DNA of 64,000 nt from BCD1 sp965230565 (lineage in GTDB: Bacteria; Bacteroidota; Bacteroidia; Chitinophagales; Saprospiraceae), in NCBI GenBank assembly GCA_965230565.1, contig CBDDLH010000016.1, positions 2,108,001-2,172,000 of the forward strand, read 5' to 3'. Below are positions 16,565-25,919 of the stretch, in pieces. Every line of letters begins with the position of its first letter. Position 1 is the first letter of the stretch. The position numbers and the translations under genes were made by a program. The notes beneath the pieces are model-generated. The model worked only from the letters and a program-made list of their open reading frames with translations. It had not been told where the DNA came from and made no database searches.

Positions 16565-17407
16565 CTAATACTTTATTATCCTTTCCACAAAAACCTTTGT
16601 GTTAAATCCCAGTTTCAGGATCAATATGCCCTGAGGCAAACCCTCTAAATCTATCACAGAATGTATGTTGGTAATAATGAACTGCCGTAAAAACGAACCA
16701 TCCGCAGCTCTCAGTTCAAGATGAACAGGAAATGGTGTTGCCGGGTCATTAATGGAAATATTCAAGTGCTCACTGGCGGGGTTAGGGTACACGACAAAAG
16801 CATCTGATTGGGAAACTTCATCTACGTCATTTACCTCGTTGCAGTCGAAAATAATATCGAGACTATAGGGCATCGTCCAGCCACTACACCCGGGTAATGA
16901 TCCCGACCTGTATAATCCGAACCCTTCAACAAAGCCATCACAGGGTCCGGGGCTACAACCAAAATCAATGAAACGCACGGTTTCGTCAAGAAAATCAATA
17001 TACCTCACCGTGTCTACAACAGTATTCTGCCAATGAGGATAAATTTGCACGGTATCTCCTTGTTCAAGATTATAATCAATATAGAGGATTTCTTCCTGCC
17101 CCTCATACGGTTCGGGCAAATAATAAACCTTTCTTTCCATGGTATCTTCCCGGACATATAAAGTATCACTGCAGTAATTTGGAGTAGAAATCCAGGTGGG
17201 CTCAATGACGGAATATTTCAACCCGTTGTATTCAACTGTATCACAGGAAACCACCCAGGATAATTCAAGGTAATTACCCATGCCCGTTCCGACACCTATG
17301 CGCCATTCTTTTCCAGGCTCTATGGTGGGACTGTATATGGATTGTGAAATTAAAACAGGAGCATAGTAAGCCATCAAAATACTTAAAAAGACTAACCGGA
17401 TTTTCAT
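16565..17407 (-). CDS. Secreted protein with T9SS type A sorting domain
   Basis: The ATG at 17407 (alternative 17416) begins a signal peptide (MKIRLVFLSILMAYYAPVL). The mature part, about 180 residues, resembles small all-beta secreted Bacteroidota proteins: an opening WRIG, paired Cys (VSCDTVEY, NYCSDTLYV) and a FGCSPGPCDGFVEGFGLYRS segment that resembles the end of metalloprotease-associated beta domains in this group. The last 80 residues are a type A sorting domain (VVYPNPASEHLNIS to KVFVERIIKY). I do not recognise the central domain. It stands alone on the minus strand with its own promoter region of about 285 nt upstream. Function unknown; the cargo is exported by the T9SS. Confidence 0.8.
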   Translation of the reverse strand: MKIRLVFLSILMAYYAPVLISQSIYSPTIEPGKEWRIGVGTGMGNYLELSWVVSCDTVEYNGLKYSVIEPTWISTPNYCSDTLYVREDTMERKVYYLPEPYEGQEEILYIDYNLEQGDTVQIYPHWQNTVVDTVRYIDFLDETVRFIDFGCSPGPCDGFVEGFGLYRSGSLPGCSGWTMPYSLDIIFDCNEVNDVDEVSQSDAFVVYPNPASEHLNISINDPATPFPVHLELRAADGSFLRQFIITNIHSVIDLEGLPQGILILKLGFNTKVFVERIIKY

Positions 17408-17692
17408 TAGGTCCATCTGTACTGTTGTTTAAAGGGTTTAAAGTTCTTTTATTAACCATTGAAATCAAAATACCATTCAGCGTTTTTTGTCAAATCAGAT
17501 AGACCAGCCTGGCAGCTAAAGTCCAGTTTAATGATTGAACACCTATAGGTATAGAAGCTTTAAAATTCAACCCAAAATGTGAAGAAAACCGACAGGTAGT
17601 TCCTGCCTGAAGCAAGGTAGCATTTCTATTTTCAACCAAAATCCGGCAAAAAAATTCTACCGGTTCAGAATTTTAAGATTTTTGATTGAACC

Positions 17693-18151
17693 TCAAAGGA
17701 TCTTTTCAAAACATACGCTATTTTCAACCCCTTCATATGGTCCAAAATTGGGGATCATTTCATAGCCTGATTTACGGTATAAACCAATGGCTTCCGGCTG
17801 TTTTTTCCCCGTTTCGAGCACACATTTTTTGAAACCTAATTCCCTTGTCCAGGATTCCAGTTCTTCCAAAACGTTTGAAGCAACCCCTTGACCCCGAAAA
17901 TCCGGATGCACAAACATTCTTTTCACTTCCATGGCAATTTCATCAAAGGCTTTTACCGCACCGCAACCCACCGGTAACTCATTCAGGTAAGCTACAACTA
18001 CATGATTTATCTTATCTACTTTATTAAACTGAGCATAAAAAGAATAATCCCCCCCGTCCCGAACAGCTAACTCGGCATTGAGATCATTGACTAAAAGAAG
18101 GAAATCAGGGTTAGTGGAATTTGTTCTGTGAATATTGAGCATGGTGTTCAA
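17693..18151 (-). CDS. GNAT-family N-acetyltransferase
   Basis: 152 residues with the GNAT core: motif D/A strands VVAYLNELPVGCGAV and EVKRMFVHPDFRGQGVASNV, in which RGQGVA is the acetyl-CoA pyrophosphate loop (R/Q-x-x-G-x-G/A), and the C-terminal CVLETGKKQPEAIGLYRKSG with the Tyr that usually acts as general acid. The length is typical of single-domain members. The acyl acceptor cannot be predicted. ATG at 18151 or 18142 are both possible. Flanked on both sides by non-coding DNA and not part of an evident operon. Confidence 0.9.
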   Translation of the reverse strand: MNTMLNIHRTNSTNPDFLLLVNDLNAELAVRDGGDYSFYAQFNKVDKINHVVVAYLNELPVGCGAVKAFDEIAMEVKRMFVHPDFRGQGVASNVLEELESWTRELGFKKCVLETGKKQPEAIGLYRKSGYEMIPNFGPYEGVENSVCFEKIL

Positions 18152-18244
18152 ATGATGGTTTCAGGTGCAAAAAACGAAAAAAGTTGGACAAATTATGTCA
18201 CGTTTTGGTATTTCATGGCTTTTATATATAAGGGGGTTTGGGGG

Positions 18245-18279
18245 CAGTGAGGGCCTCACTCAGAGTGAGGCCCTCACTG
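18245..18279. terminator. Long perfect hairpin
   Basis: A 16-bp perfect inverted repeat CAGTGAGGGCCTCACT / AGTGAGGCCCTCACTG with a 3-nt loop, just 20 nt beyond the stop of the beta-helix gene at 18299. No T run flanks it on either strand, so it may be a 3'-end stabiliser or attenuator rather than a classic terminator. Confidence 0.6.
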
Positions 18280-18298
18280 AATCCTCCAAAGGATAATT

Positions 18299-20173
18299 CT
18301 ATTTCACCAACAAAACCTTTTTGACTGCAACTGACTGCCCATTGGTCAGCTTCAGCCAGTAAACTCCGGAAGCAAGATCTTGCATGTCGATCTTAAAGGG
18401 TTCGCCGGGTATCCATCCGGAAACATCATGGCGTTGAAGAGTTGTACCGGAAGCATTCAATACTTGTAATTCAAACAACGTTTGAATTTCATCGCCCACC
18501 ACAATATTTAAAACGGAGGAAGTAGGATTAGGAAAAACAAGGAAGTCTGCCTCCTTGGGGTTTGTAACATCATTGACAATATTACTGAAATTCGCTGCAA
18601 ACTCTGATGTGTTTTGGAACTGGTCCGTAGACGTTGCCGTTAACTGACTGGTTAATGACAATGGAAAGGGTGTATTTAAAGACCAGTTGCCAGCTGCATC
18701 AGGAACTGCTGATCCAATCCAGTTCATACCTTCGCCATAACCACTCCAGTCAGGATGTACTTCAAATACTTCAACAACCCCAAAATGAGGAGAAGGAATA
18801 CTGACCGTACCGGTTATAGTGGTATTGCCTCCACCCATGATCGCTGAATTGATCACAGGGAAATTACATTCTTCATTTGGTCCAAAATCCAGATCTGGAA
18901 ATGGATCATTAAAGGTAACTGTCCCAACCACTCCCATAACAGAAACGAGGTCAATCCCCAGTAAACCATTATTAAAAATGCGGTTCTGAGAAATGAGGTT
19001 TTGATCACAATTCGTTGCGGGTGGGAAAAACTCTGCTACCAATACACCATTTTGCAAATTTCCGGAAATAGTATTGTCAATAACATAGTTGTTAGGAGCA
19101 AATCCCCAGGTGGTCGGGCCATACATGCCAATACTGACTCCCTGGAATCCATTTGGTATCATAATAGTCTGGGTAACATCCAGTCCAATAGTATTATGAA
19201 CCACATGGTTTTGCATGGTATATCGTGGAGGCTCATTGAGTCCGTTAATACCTACACCGGAAAATCCATTTCCTGAAATAACATTGTCCGCAACGATATT
19301 ATCGTGAGCTGCTTCGGCAATGGTTACTCCGTCACTGTCATTACCGATGGGGAAATTTCCGGTTCTATCGGTTCCAATGTAGTTGAATTCGATTACATTG
19401 AAGGAATTATCCCCGGGAGGACAACTGGTAATACTCACCCCTTCTCCCCTGTTAACGGACACGGGGAAAGTACCATTTCCGGAGATCAGGTTGTGGTGCA
19501 CAAAATTGTTGGCAACAAAAACGGGATTTCCATCACATGGTGGTACAATCAAATTTACCCCGGCCCACCAGGCATTGGTGGAACTTGCGGTGGCATTCCC
19601 GGCATCAATGGTTCCCGTAGCATCTGTCCCGATAAAATTACCGTGGATGAAATTGTTATTTGTTGACATCGGTGTACCCTCAATACGGATACCATCACCA
19701 GTGAACTCATTAATGACCAGACCTCTGATATCATTATTATCTGAAAGGATCCAAATACCGTGAGCAGGAATAAACAAACCTGTGGTAATACCTTTCAATT
19801 CGATCATCAAAACCGAAGTCGACGGAGGATTCATCCCGGCCATAGCTCCGGGCTGTGAAAAACCGTCAATGGTAACCCCTGCATTATCCGTCAGGCTTGG
19901 CAAAGGCGTAAGGGGAAGAATCGTCTGAACACCTATGGAAGGGATATTAAATTGTATGATATCATGAAATCCGAAATTGGCATTAGCTTCCTGGATCGCA
20001 GCTCTCAAGGTACAGTTTCCTGTCAAATCACTACAAATACCATCTCCTATCGATACATCAGGAGCATCATTCCTCGTATTTACCGTAAAGGTCATGCTTT
20101 GTGTAAAAGCCAGTGTACTGACAAGCAATATAATTGCCCAACAGCTGATCGAAATTTTTATTAAGTTTCTCAT
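18299..20173 (-). CDS. Secreted parallel beta-helix protein with CSLREA-like start and T9SS type A sorting domain
   Basis: Start ATG at 20173 (20179 possible); 624 residues. A signal peptide (CWAIILLVSTLAFTQS) is followed by a CSLREA-type segment: FTVNTRNDAPD, then DGICSDLTGNCTLRAAIQEAN. Such segments begin right-handed beta-helix surface proteins. The central region has the stacked NNxI/GNxI pattern of a pectate-lyase-like helix (NDIRGLVINEFTGDGI, HNLISGNGTFP, DNVISGNGFSGVGI, IDNTISGNLQNG). It ends in a type A sorting domain (FLVFPNPTSSVLNIV to AVKKVLLVK). No catalytic residues of a polysaccharide lyase can be assigned, so an adhesive or carbohydrate-binding role is as likely as an enzyme. 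It lies 36 nt downstream of the small membrane protein gene at 20210. Confidence 0.85.
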   Translation of the reverse strand: MRNLIKISISCWAIILLVSTLAFTQSMTFTVNTRNDAPDVSIGDGICSDLTGNCTLRAAIQEANANFGFHDIIQFNIPSIGVQTILPLTPLPSLTDNAGVTIDGFSQPGAMAGMNPPSTSVLMIELKGITTGLFIPAHGIWILSDNNDIRGLVINEFTGDGIRIEGTPMSTNNNFIHGNFIGTDATGTIDAGNATASSTNAWWAGVNLIVPPCDGNPVFVANNFVHHNLISGNGTFPVSVNRGEGVSITSCPPGDNSFNVIEFNYIGTDRTGNFPIGNDSDGVTIAEAAHDNIVADNVISGNGFSGVGINGLNEPPRYTMQNHVVHNTIGLDVTQTIMIPNGFQGVSIGMYGPTTWGFAPNNYVIDNTISGNLQNGVLVAEFFPPATNCDQNLISQNRIFNNGLLGIDLVSVMGVVGTVTFNDPFPDLDFGPNEECNFPVINSAIMGGGNTTITGTVSIPSPHFGVVEVFEVHPDWSGYGEGMNWIGSAVPDAAGNWSLNTPFPLSLTSQLTATSTDQFQNTSEFAANFSNIVNDVTNPKEADFLVFPNPTSSVLNIVVGDEIQTLFELQVLNASGTTLQRHDVSGWIPGEPFKIDMQDLASGVYWLKLTNGQSVAVKKVLLVK

Positions 20174-20209
20174 AGGCAAGATTTTTATGTGAACGGGAAT
20201 ATAATTGGA

Positions 20210-20620
20210 TCATTCAGGTGTTTCCTGTTTTAACTCCTCCTTTGGATGTGTCTTTTTCAGGCGATGACTGATGACAAACAGAATCCCTATTATGACAAAA
20301 GGAAGGGTAATCATCGAAACAATCGAAATGGTCAAACCCACAGATTGGTTCATATTGTAGTTATGTTGGAACACCCAGGGTGTAAAGGCCAATCCGATAA
20401 TAATGAAAATTATCCCTCCAATGATTTCTTTCTTCCAGGCCAGCAAAAGAACAAGGATTAAAACAAATGAGGGAATCATATGCATGAGAAAATCCAGTAA
20501 CTGTTGGCCCAGGGAATGCTCAGGATTGAATGCATCCAGTGCAAACAAACTGATAAATCCAATAGCCAGTATGCCTAGAATTCGGGGTAACCAGTGAAAT
20601 ACCTTAATAGTGTGTTCCAT
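20210..20620 (-). CDS. Small four-helix membrane protein of unknown function
   Basis: 136 residues with four predicted membrane helices: WLPRILGILAIGFISLFAL, MIPSFVLILVLLLAW, IIGGIIFIIIGLAFTPW and a final one around SMITLPFVIIGILFVIS, followed by a charged cytoplasmic tail (RLKKTHPKEELKQ). Proteins of this size and layout are widespread in Bacteroidota as uncharacterised genes. It is immediately upstream of the beta-helix gene on the same strand, but the pairing may be incidental. No function can be assigned. Confidence 0.75.
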   Translation of the reverse strand: MEHTIKVFHWLPRILGILAIGFISLFALDAFNPEHSLGQQLLDFLMHMIPSFVLILVLLLAWKKEIIGGIIFIIIGLAFTPWVFQHNYNMNQSVGLTISIVSMITLPFVIIGILFVISHRLKKTHPKEELKQETPE

Positions 20621-20819
20621 ATTCCTTTATTTGACTGAACGAAATTTACTTGCTCGTCAAAAAGGTGCCCGGCAGGAACAAAATGGAATTAATGGAAATT
20701 CAACTCAGGAGGGGCAATTGTTACCTGCCGACAGGGAGTCAGAAGGGTATTCAGATGCTAATAAAAACCGCAATTGTAATTTAAGCATTTTTAATCAAAT
20801 TGTCAAAGGGGGTAAAAAG

Positions 20820-20856
20820 TTGCTGGTTGCTGGTTGCTGGTTGCTGGTTGCTGGTT
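20820..20856. repeat. 7-bp microsatellite (TTGCTGG)5
   Basis: Five perfect copies of TTGCTGG plus TT, ending 5 nt before the stop codon of the PBP gene at 20861. It lies in the 3' non-coding part, so slippage would not alter the protein, but could alter the transcript end. Confidence 0.95.
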
Positions 20857-20860
20857 AAAA

Positions 20861-23383
20861 CTAATTATTCCTTTTGTTACCAAACAGCCTTTCATTCCAG
20901 TATTCTTTTCGTTTTTCCTGCCGTCTTCTTTTTCGGTCAATGCGCTCGTTGTGTTTTTTGATCCGTCTGGAATACTCCGAGAGGGTTTCATCACTCCTGC
21001 GAGGATAAGTACGAATGAGACTATCCCGGGTACGCGGCTCGAGAGCTTCCATCTCTTCCTGAAATTCAAGAATATCCCAAAAGTCTTCTTCTTCAAGATC
21101 GACAAAAACCGGCATTTCTTCGAGATAAGGCGGGCATTGCATCATAGCAGCAACCGTATCCTTCATCGGAACGAATTTGGTTCTTTTGATATACTTGTAA
21201 TCCGGGTCTTTCACAACCTTTTGCATAAATCTACCCCAGATCGGCAGTGCAGAGGCAGAGCCCTGACCATACCGCATGGTTTTGAAATGAATATGAGGGT
21301 TTTCATTGCCCACCCAAACTCCGGCAACGAGTTTTGGGTTATACCCGACAAACCAGCCATCTGACTGATTTTGTGTGGTACCGGTTTTTCCGGCAAACTC
21401 TCCGTAAAGTCCATATCTATACCTCAAAGCTCTGGCTGTACCACTATCCACAACAGACCGCATCATCCGGATCATCATATCAGCATGATCTTCGTTGATG
21501 ACTCTTTCAAATTCATCAGGATTAGGACGTTTGAAGGCAACTATTGTTCTTCCGTCTGCTGTTTCAATCCGGTCGAGATAAAACAATTCCGGTCGCACAC
21601 CTCTGTTGGCAAAAGTACCGTAAACCTGAAGCATGTCCATAAGGGAAACATTCCCGGTACCCAAAGCAATTGCAGGTCCTACGGGTAATTCTCCCATGAC
21701 ACCGAGATCACGTGCCAGATAACGGATGGAATCGACACCTGCTTTGAGGGCTATTTGAACAGTTGTGGTATTTACAGAATGGCTCAATGCTCCTTCCATG
21801 GAATACACACCACCGTATTTACCATCTGCATTTCGGGGTTCCCAATTATCGAATTGTTCGTAACGAACCAGCTGATTCTCCGTATATTCACATGGCAACA
21901 TTCCTGAACGAAGGGCCTGGGTATAAACGATTGGTTTAAAAGTCGAACCAGCCTGGCGGTGGGATTTCACATGGTCATACTGAAAATATTTATGGTTAAT
22001 ACCCCCCACCCAGGCCTTTACCAGACCTGTTCTTGGGTCCATGGCCAGAAATCCGGTATTGAGTAAACTCAGGTAATATTTCACAGAATCAATGGGACTC
22101 ATCTCCCGTTCTTCTTCTCCTTTTTCCCAGCTGAATATTTTCATTTTAATCGGAGTCCTAAAAATATCCTCGATTTCTTTCTGACTTAGTCCTTTTGCCT
22201 TAAGCGCCTTATATCTGGGCGAACGTGCAACGGCATTTTCCAAGGCTGAACTTTTGTTCCATGGAATACCATTTTTCCATTCTTTATCGAATGCCTTTTG
22301 CAATTCAGGCATGTGCTCATCGACTGCTTGTTCAGCATATTTTTGAAGGGAAGCATCAATGGTTGTATATATTTTCAACCCATCTGTGTACAGGTTATAG
22401 GAAGTTCCGTCGGCCTTAGGGTGATCTTCCAGGATTTCTTCGATTTCCTGTCGAAGATGTTCTCTGAAATAGGTAGCCAATCCACGGTTATCTCCTTCAG
22501 CACGGTATTTGAGATTGAGTGGGATTTGTTTCAGGGAATCACAGGCTTCCGGGGAAAGGTCTCCAAATTTTGACATCTGATTGAGCACGGTATTTCTCCT
22601 TTGCAAAGCACGTTCAGGGTGATTATTGGGGTTATAAAGGCTGGGGCCTTTCAGCGTGCCTACCAACAGAGCAGCTTCTTCAAGAGAAAGATCCTCCGGA
22701 GATTTGTCGAAGAACCTCTGGGCAGCCACTTTGATGCCAAAAATATTTTCGCTAAAAGAAACAGTGTTGAGATAGAGTTTCAATAATTCCTCCTTGGTAT
22801 AGATCTTTTCAAGCCGACGAGCGATAAAAGCTTCCCGCAATTTATTGATGACCATTGTCATCATGCGGTAGGATTTTCTGGGATATAGATTTTTGGCCAA
22901 TTGTTGACTAAGTGTACTACCTCCACCCGATGATCTGCGGGATAATAAAACTGATTTAAATAGCACCCGCATCATGGCTCTGAAATCCACGCCCTCATGT
23001 TCAAAGAATCGGGCATCTTCCGTGGCGATGAGCGCATTAATTATGTTTGGAGAAATTTCATCAAAATCGGCATTGATTCTGTTTTCTACATAATATTTCC
23101 CCAGCAATACTTCGTCTTTGGCGTAAACTTCTGAGGCTGTGTGGTTACGAATATTGCTCAACTCCGCATAATTCGGCAATGGGCCAAAAACACCTCTATA
23201 AGTCATTATGGCAATCAGGAACAAACTGAGCACCCCGGCTATTCCTGCTCCAATGGCTATTTTAATACCGAGGAATACTTTGGGGCTTTCCTGGCGGAAA
23301 GTGTGATATTTCCGTTTTGCCTTCTGAAGCAGCAAAACTGATTGTTCCCTGAGTTTTTGAAATGTGTTGTCGGATGTATTCAT
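20861..23383 (-). CDS. mrcA: Class A penicillin-binding protein (PBP1A-type)
   Basis: The frame is open to 23473, but the ATG at 23383 starts the credible protein (840 residues): a short cytosolic part, a membrane anchor (IAIGAGIAGVLSLFLIAIM), then a GT51 glycosyltransferase domain with the catalytic EDARFFEHEGVD and the second motif GGSTLSQQLAKNLY, and a transpeptidase domain with SxxK in RQAGSTFKPIVYTQAL, SxN in LSHSVNTTT and the KTG motif in AGKTGTTQNQSDGW. All active-site residues are present. It polymerises and crosslinks peptidoglycan in the periplasm. A long basic C-terminal tail (RRIKKHNERIDRKRRRQEKR) is unusual and could bind nucleic acid, peptidoglycan or a partner. Single gene on the minus strand. 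The symbol is given by function; ponA is used in some genomes. Confidence 0.95.
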   Translation of the reverse strand: MNTSDNTFQKLREQSVLLLQKAKRKYHTFRQESPKVFLGIKIAIGAGIAGVLSLFLIAIMTYRGVFGPLPNYAELSNIRNHTASEVYAKDEVLLGKYYVENRINADFDEISPNIINALIATEDARFFEHEGVDFRAMMRVLFKSVLLSRRSSGGGSTLSQQLAKNLYPRKSYRMMTMVINKLREAFIARRLEKIYTKEELLKLYLNTVSFSENIFGIKVAAQRFFDKSPEDLSLEEAALLVGTLKGPSLYNPNNHPERALQRRNTVLNQMSKFGDLSPEACDSLKQIPLNLKYRAEGDNRGLATYFREHLRQEIEEILEDHPKADGTSYNLYTDGLKIYTTIDASLQKYAEQAVDEHMPELQKAFDKEWKNGIPWNKSSALENAVARSPRYKALKAKGLSQKEIEDIFRTPIKMKIFSWEKGEEEREMSPIDSVKYYLSLLNTGFLAMDPRTGLVKAWVGGINHKYFQYDHVKSHRQAGSTFKPIVYTQALRSGMLPCEYTENQLVRYEQFDNWEPRNADGKYGGVYSMEGALSHSVNTTTVQIALKAGVDSIRYLARDLGVMGELPVGPAIALGTGNVSLMDMLQVYGTFANRGVRPELFYLDRIETADGRTIVAFKRPNPDEFERVINEDHADMMIRMMRSVVDSGTARALRYRYGLYGEFAGKTGTTQNQSDGWFVGYNPKLVAGVWVGNENPHIHFKTMRYGQGSASALPIWGRFMQKVVKDPDYKYIKRTKFVPMKDTVAAMMQCPPYLEEMPVFVDLEEEDFWDILEFQEEMEALEPRTRDSLIRTYPRRSDETLSEYSRRIKKHNERIDRKRRRQEKRKEYWNERLFGNKRNN

Positions 23384-23693
23384 TTTACCCTTCTGTTGTA
23401 ATCGTTTCCTGAAGATTGATGCTGAAACTTGTGAGGAGCAAACACCCTTTTTTGGGGCATTTACTTTACCCAACGGGGATCAACTTCAGGTTGTTCCGGA
23501 ATTGGTTCTTCAATTAAAATTATAACTGGGTAACTCGTACTCTATTCAATCCCTAAACTTGTTATGTCAACTGATACTGTTGACTCAAAACTGAGGACTG
23601 AGGACTAATCCTCCTCCCTAACGGCCGAAAGATGGTAAATATTTTAAAAATAAACAAATTGTTTGTTAATTTTTATATAAAAAACAATACAAT
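23384..23693. other. Intergenic gap, no gene
   Basis: 310 nt between the PBP start and the SDR stop. It carries an odd-length palindrome AAACAAATTGTTT at 23652-23664 within an AT-rich stretch that could act as a protein-binding site or weak hairpin. The long extension of the PBP frame (to 23473) has no protein-like features. Confidence 0.5.
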
Positions 23694-24728
23694 TTAAACC
23701 AACGGCATAACACTAGGGGCAAAATTATCTTTAGCGGCTATTTTAAACTGGGATGCAACTGCCGCAATAGTATCTGAAACAGGCTGATAGGCATAATTAA
23801 AAAACTCAACTGATTTTGAATTATCGTAGGCATTCTTAACCGTTACCTTATGTGTCAGCTCTCTGGTAATGGCAGGTCTTGAACTATGTAAGCGGGCAAC
23901 AAACCATTCCCAGCGCCAGATCAATCCTTTCATCCAGTTCTGCATTTTCCGGGAAGCCGCGGGACGGTCCAGGGCTTTGGCGATGTTGTCCATCAGTTTT
24001 TTATAGGACCAGTTTTCCGAACACAGGATATATCGTTGTCCTGATTCTCCGTCTTCCATAGCCTGAATGGACAATTTGGCCACATCCCGAACATCCACAA
24101 AACCAGCACTTCCTCCCGCAAACCATGAAAATTCATTCCAGGCCAGATTAAAGAATAATGAAGTGCCCGTATCCCAGCGACCACTTCCCAAAATGGTAGA
24201 TGGGTTGACAACCACTACATCCAATCCTTCCGCCCAACCGCGCCAGGCTTCCATCTCTGCGAGATATTTTGTTTTGGCATAATTGGTAACCATATCTGCC
24301 CTCTCCCACTTGGTCTTTTCATGAATAAGTTGCCCTTTCGAGTCGCGACCAAGCGTGGCAACAGAGCTGATATGCACCAACTTCTTAACACCAAATTGTA
24401 AAGCTGAATTGACCAGGTTTTCTGTCCCTTCCTTATTGACCTTATACAACAAAAGACTGTCTTTGGAATCATAGGACACCACTGCCGCACAATGAAATAC
24501 CAAATCAACTCCCTCCATGGCCTCCTCAACCTGAGCAATATCCAGAATATCCAATTCTACCCACTCTACTTTATCCTCCACTGAGGTTACCAACTCCATA
24601 GAACTTGTGCTCCGACGGCCCGCGCGAATATCGGAATAACCCTGGTCCACCAGATATCGAAGCAGGTAGCTGCCTACGAACCCGGTTGCTCCGGTGACTA
24701 ATATTTTTTGCTGTTTTTGTGCAGTCAT
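23694..24728 (-). CDS. Extended SDR, NAD(P)-dependent epimerase/dehydratase-like
   Basis: 344 residues. N-terminal ILVTGATGFVGSYLLRYL is the GxxGxxG nucleotide site of the extended SDR family; HCAAVVSY matches the conserved [ND]xAA motif; HISSVATLG with the catalytic Ser and NYAKTKYLAE with the YxxxK pair are both in place, and NPSTILGSGRW is the substrate-side motif. The overall pattern is closest to dihydroflavonol-4-reductase/3-beta-HSD-like members rather than sugar epimerases, so the substrate is open. It is a single minus-strand gene; no neighbour indicates a pathway. Confidence 0.88.
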   Translation of the reverse strand: MTAQKQQKILVTGATGFVGSYLLRYLVDQGYSDIRAGRRSTSSMELVTSVEDKVEWVELDILDIAQVEEAMEGVDLVFHCAAVVSYDSKDSLLLYKVNKEGTENLVNSALQFGVKKLVHISSVATLGRDSKGQLIHEKTKWERADMVTNYAKTKYLAEMEAWRGWAEGLDVVVVNPSTILGSGRWDTGTSLFFNLAWNEFSWFAGGSAGFVDVRDVAKLSIQAMEDGESGQRYILCSENWSYKKLMDNIAKALDRPAASRKMQNWMKGLIWRWEWFVARLHSSRPAITRELTHKVTVKNAYDNSKSVEFFNYAYQPVSDTIAAVASQFKIAAKDNFAPSVMPLV

Positions 24729-24915
24729 AATAAAATACTGATCTCGATTGAAATCGATTCCTGCAAAGGTAATTATTTGAAAAGAATTACTGTTCTTATT
24801 AACACATCACTTAAAAGGTAGTTGGATAAGGATAAATAAAAATTTAGAATACGGGATTTTGATCATTTACCGTTTCGCCAACTTTGCTACCTCCATTTTT
24901 ATTTATATTTTTTGA

Positions 24916-24923
24916 TACCTTTG
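24916..24923 (+). promoter_or_regulatory. Likely Bacteroidota -7 element
   Basis: TACCTTTG matches TAnnTTTG exactly, 68 nt before the ATG at 24991. A TTTG near 24884 lies further upstream than the usual 19-21 nt spacing, so the -33 box is uncertain. Confidence 0.4.
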
Positions 24924-24990
24924 AAACTTCTTTATCGTCACAAGGACGATATTATCCATTTTTTCAAACTTTTTTAAATTAAACATCACA

Positions 24991-25695
24991 ATGAAAAAAC
25001 TTCTTTTCTCTCTCAGTTTTTTGTGTTTTATGGTTATGAGTGTTTATGCTCAGACCGAACGCGTTGAAGTAACTGTTCACATCAAAAAAGGCAAAACAGA
25101 AACGGCCATGATGGAAGTCAATCCTGATTTTCCATGGAGGTACCAAAAGGCCATTGAGGTTTTTGATCCTGCTTTAAAAGATGAAAAAAGAATCAAAAAC
25201 AAGCAAAAAACAAAGTACAAAGCCAAAGACATTGTTGCTTATGAAGCACAAGGGAATTATTACGAATCCAAAAAAGTAATGATTGCCGGTCGCGGTGATG
25301 CAGGAAGTACCTTAAAAGCATTGCCTAATTACGCATTGATCGAACGTGTTGTTGAAGGACCAATCACTGTTTACAAAGCATATGGTTATCCTCCAACCGT
25401 AGCATCAGGTGTTTCTTTTGAGGATATTTATAATGACCTCCGCTCCTATCCTGAATATTTCGTAATGAAGGAGTCTGACGGAAAAGTAAAATCAATGCAC
25501 AATATGGACATTGAAAAGTGGATTGCTGATGCACCGATGACTTCCGAAAAATTCGCAAATGGCGATTACGGAAACTTCAAAAGAAAGGAAGGTAAGAAAT
25601 TGGGCAACTTCATTAAAGGACAGCTCGAAAATGAAAATCCAACCCTGATCGTCGATATCATCAAAGATTATAACAAAGAAGTATCGAATATGTAA
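24991..25695 (+). CDS. Secreted protein of unknown function
   Basis: 234 residues with a clear signal peptide (LLFSLSFLCFMVMSVYAQ, cleavage before TERVE). The mature part is charged and Lys-rich, with VTVHIKKGKTETAMMEVNPDF near the start and a motif ALIERVVEGPITVYKAYGYPP in the middle that is typical of Bacteroidota proteins with a beta-rich domain of unknown role; it ends in IIKDYNKEVSNM, not in a T9SS sorting domain, so it is probably periplasmic. It stands alone, with its own promoter-like element and terminator. Not recognised as any characterised family. Confidence 0.7.
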   Translation: MKKLLFSLSFLCFMVMSVYAQTERVEVTVHIKKGKTETAMMEVNPDFPWRYQKAIEVFDPALKDEKRIKNKQKTKYKAKDIVAYEAQGNYYESKKVMIAGRGDAGSTLKALPNYALIERVVEGPITVYKAYGYPPTVASGVSFEDIYNDLRSYPEYFVMKESDGKVKSMHNMDIEKWIADAPMTSEKFANGDYGNFKRKEGKKLGNFIKGQLENENPTLIVDIIKDYNKEVSNM

Positions 25696-25722
25696 TCTAA
25701 CCGTTTTTGGTTGAATGCAGTT

Positions 25723-25766
25723 GGCCCGTATGCTTTGTTAATAAAGGATACGGGCCTTGTTTTTTC
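25723..25766 (+). terminator. Intrinsic terminator
   Basis: GGCCCGTAT / ATACGGGCC stem (9 bp) followed by TTGTTTTTTC, 27 nt after the stop at 25695. Confidence 0.9.
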
Positions 25767-25802
25767 TCTAATTTTAGAAATGCGAATTGGAGAAATATGA
25801 AG

Positions 25803-25882
25803 GAAAAACACTACGACAGAACCGCAGAACCTGCCTTACTGCGACAGCAGGCAAGGTATCCAATCGCAGAATATCGAATAAT
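25803..25882 (+). repeat. Dispersed intergenic repeat, copy 1
   Basis: Contains GAACCGCAGAACCTGCC, a CAGCAGGCAAGGTATCCAAT block and CGCAGAATATCGAATAATG. The same blocks return, partly in inverted order, at 40382-40720 and 45301-45345, always between genes. I see no coding potential in it. Confidence 0.75.
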
Positions 25883-25919
25883 GAAGTTTTCCAATTCTTG
25901 GTTATTGGATATTCACTGC

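Noticed and set aside
20820..20856. Possible CRISPR-like array
   Set aside because: Direct 7-bp repeat without spacers.
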